Assembly: GCA_022826025.1 (NCBI GenBank)
Contig: JAJDVR010000181.1
Span: 1-42,965, forward strand
Reading direction: 5' to 3'
Length of the DNA: 42,965 bases
Origin: Gemmatimonadota bacterium
GTDB taxonomy: Bacteria > Gemmatimonadota > Gemmatimonadetes > Longimicrobiales > Gaopeijiaceae
Made by a program: the position numbers and the translations under genes. Shown here one piece after another: positions 42,765 to 42,965 of this stretch (position 1 is its first letter; each line of letters starts with the position of its first letter). A model generated the notes under the pieces. That model had not been told where the DNA came from, did not search any database, and saw nothing but the letters and a program-made list of their open reading frames with translations.

Positions 42765-42965
42765 TCACGCGATGATGTCGTGAATCACCTCGCCCGCCAC
42801 ATCCGTCAGCCGGAAATCACGACCACTGTAATTGTAGGTGAGCTTTTCGTGGTCGATGCCCATCAGGTAGAGGATGGTCGCGTGCAGGTCGTGGATGTGG
42901 ACCGGGTTTTCCACGGCCTTGAAGCCGAAGTCGTCGGTGGCGCCGTAGGTCATGCCGCCCTTTAT
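42765..42965 (-). CDS. C-terminus of a DUF1501 protein (5' end beyond the window)
   Basis: The last 66 codons are in the window, and the frame continues past its right edge. Conserved tail [41 protein letters not shown] (shown here as adjoining short runs) and [18 protein letters not shown] matches the DUF1501 family, which is sulfatase-like and usually sits next to DUF1553 genes. A decayed copy of the same end is at 2324-2510. Confidence 0.85.
   Translation of the reverse strand: MKGGMTYGATDDFGFKAVENPVHIHDLHATILYLMGIDHEKLTYNYSGRDFRLTDVAGEVIHDIIA

Overview
The window is G+C-rich and densely packed. It encodes a TonB-type energy transducer, lipoproteins, six-bladed beta-propeller proteins, a small beta-barrel protein and a DUF1501 protein, all of which point to a diderm, free-living or host-associated bacterium. 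The mix of beta-propeller lipoproteins, DUF1501, an NCS2 permease and an S9B peptidase makes me lean towards Gemmatimonadota. That is an inference; no rRNA or other marker gene is present. I saw no tRNA, rRNA or CRISPR array.

Left part (1-24.3 kb): an accessory, defence-like island. (a) 1-2129 (-): a beta-class DNA methyltransferase overlapping an SF2 helicase that runs off the window. (b) 2324-3159 (-): a graveyard holding a DUF1501 3' remnant, an MmeI-like methyltransferase remnant and an IS3 orfA remnant. (c) 3441-8000 (-): three coupled genes, two small beta-rich proteins and an SSL2-like helicase. All three carry the same roughly 65-75 residue module (five copies in total), and I know of no named system with this design. 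(d) 8001-10269: an antitoxin remnant, a small coiled-coil protein and a decayed IS481-like transposase. (e) 10270-12909 (-): a ubiquitin-like protein, E2, JAB protease and E1 operon with the gene order of Bil systems, divergent from (f) an XRE/ImmA pair at 13086-14268. (g) DUF2235 hydrolase and a convergent AAA ATPase (14382-16522). (h) A DUF433-type antitoxin and a frameshifted DUF5615 toxin (16745-17810). (i) 17886-24294 (-): DUF6361, phospholipase-D-like and SNF2-like helicase genes, each start overlapping the preceding stop.

Right part (24.3-43 kb): mostly housekeeping or envelope genes broken up by toxin-antitoxin modules. These are an M50-like membrane protein, a solute-binding lipoprotein, an S9B peptidase, VOC and DUF429 proteins, a RelE/HigB-HigA pair with a perfect palindrome at its start, a methyltransferase, a beta-propeller lipoprotein, HipA/HipB, an NCS2 permease with an extra C-terminal domain, TonB, another beta-propeller protein, and a BlaI/M56 regulatory cluster (38748-42307). 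The BlaI/M56 cluster has two pairs of similar 14-bp dyads, and two of its proteins are rich in His, Gly and Glu or Asp. The right edge holds the 3' end of a DUF1501 gene whose decayed second copy lies at 2.3-2.5 kb.

How the parts fit: the left half layers several probable anti-phage modules with decayed duplicates of its own genes (antitoxin, PLD gene, DUF1501), the pattern expected of a recombination hotspot. The best candidates for an undescribed system are the three-gene shared-module helicase operon (3441-8000) and, second, the BlaI/M56 His-rich cluster. All functional statements come from reading translations and motifs; no database search was run.
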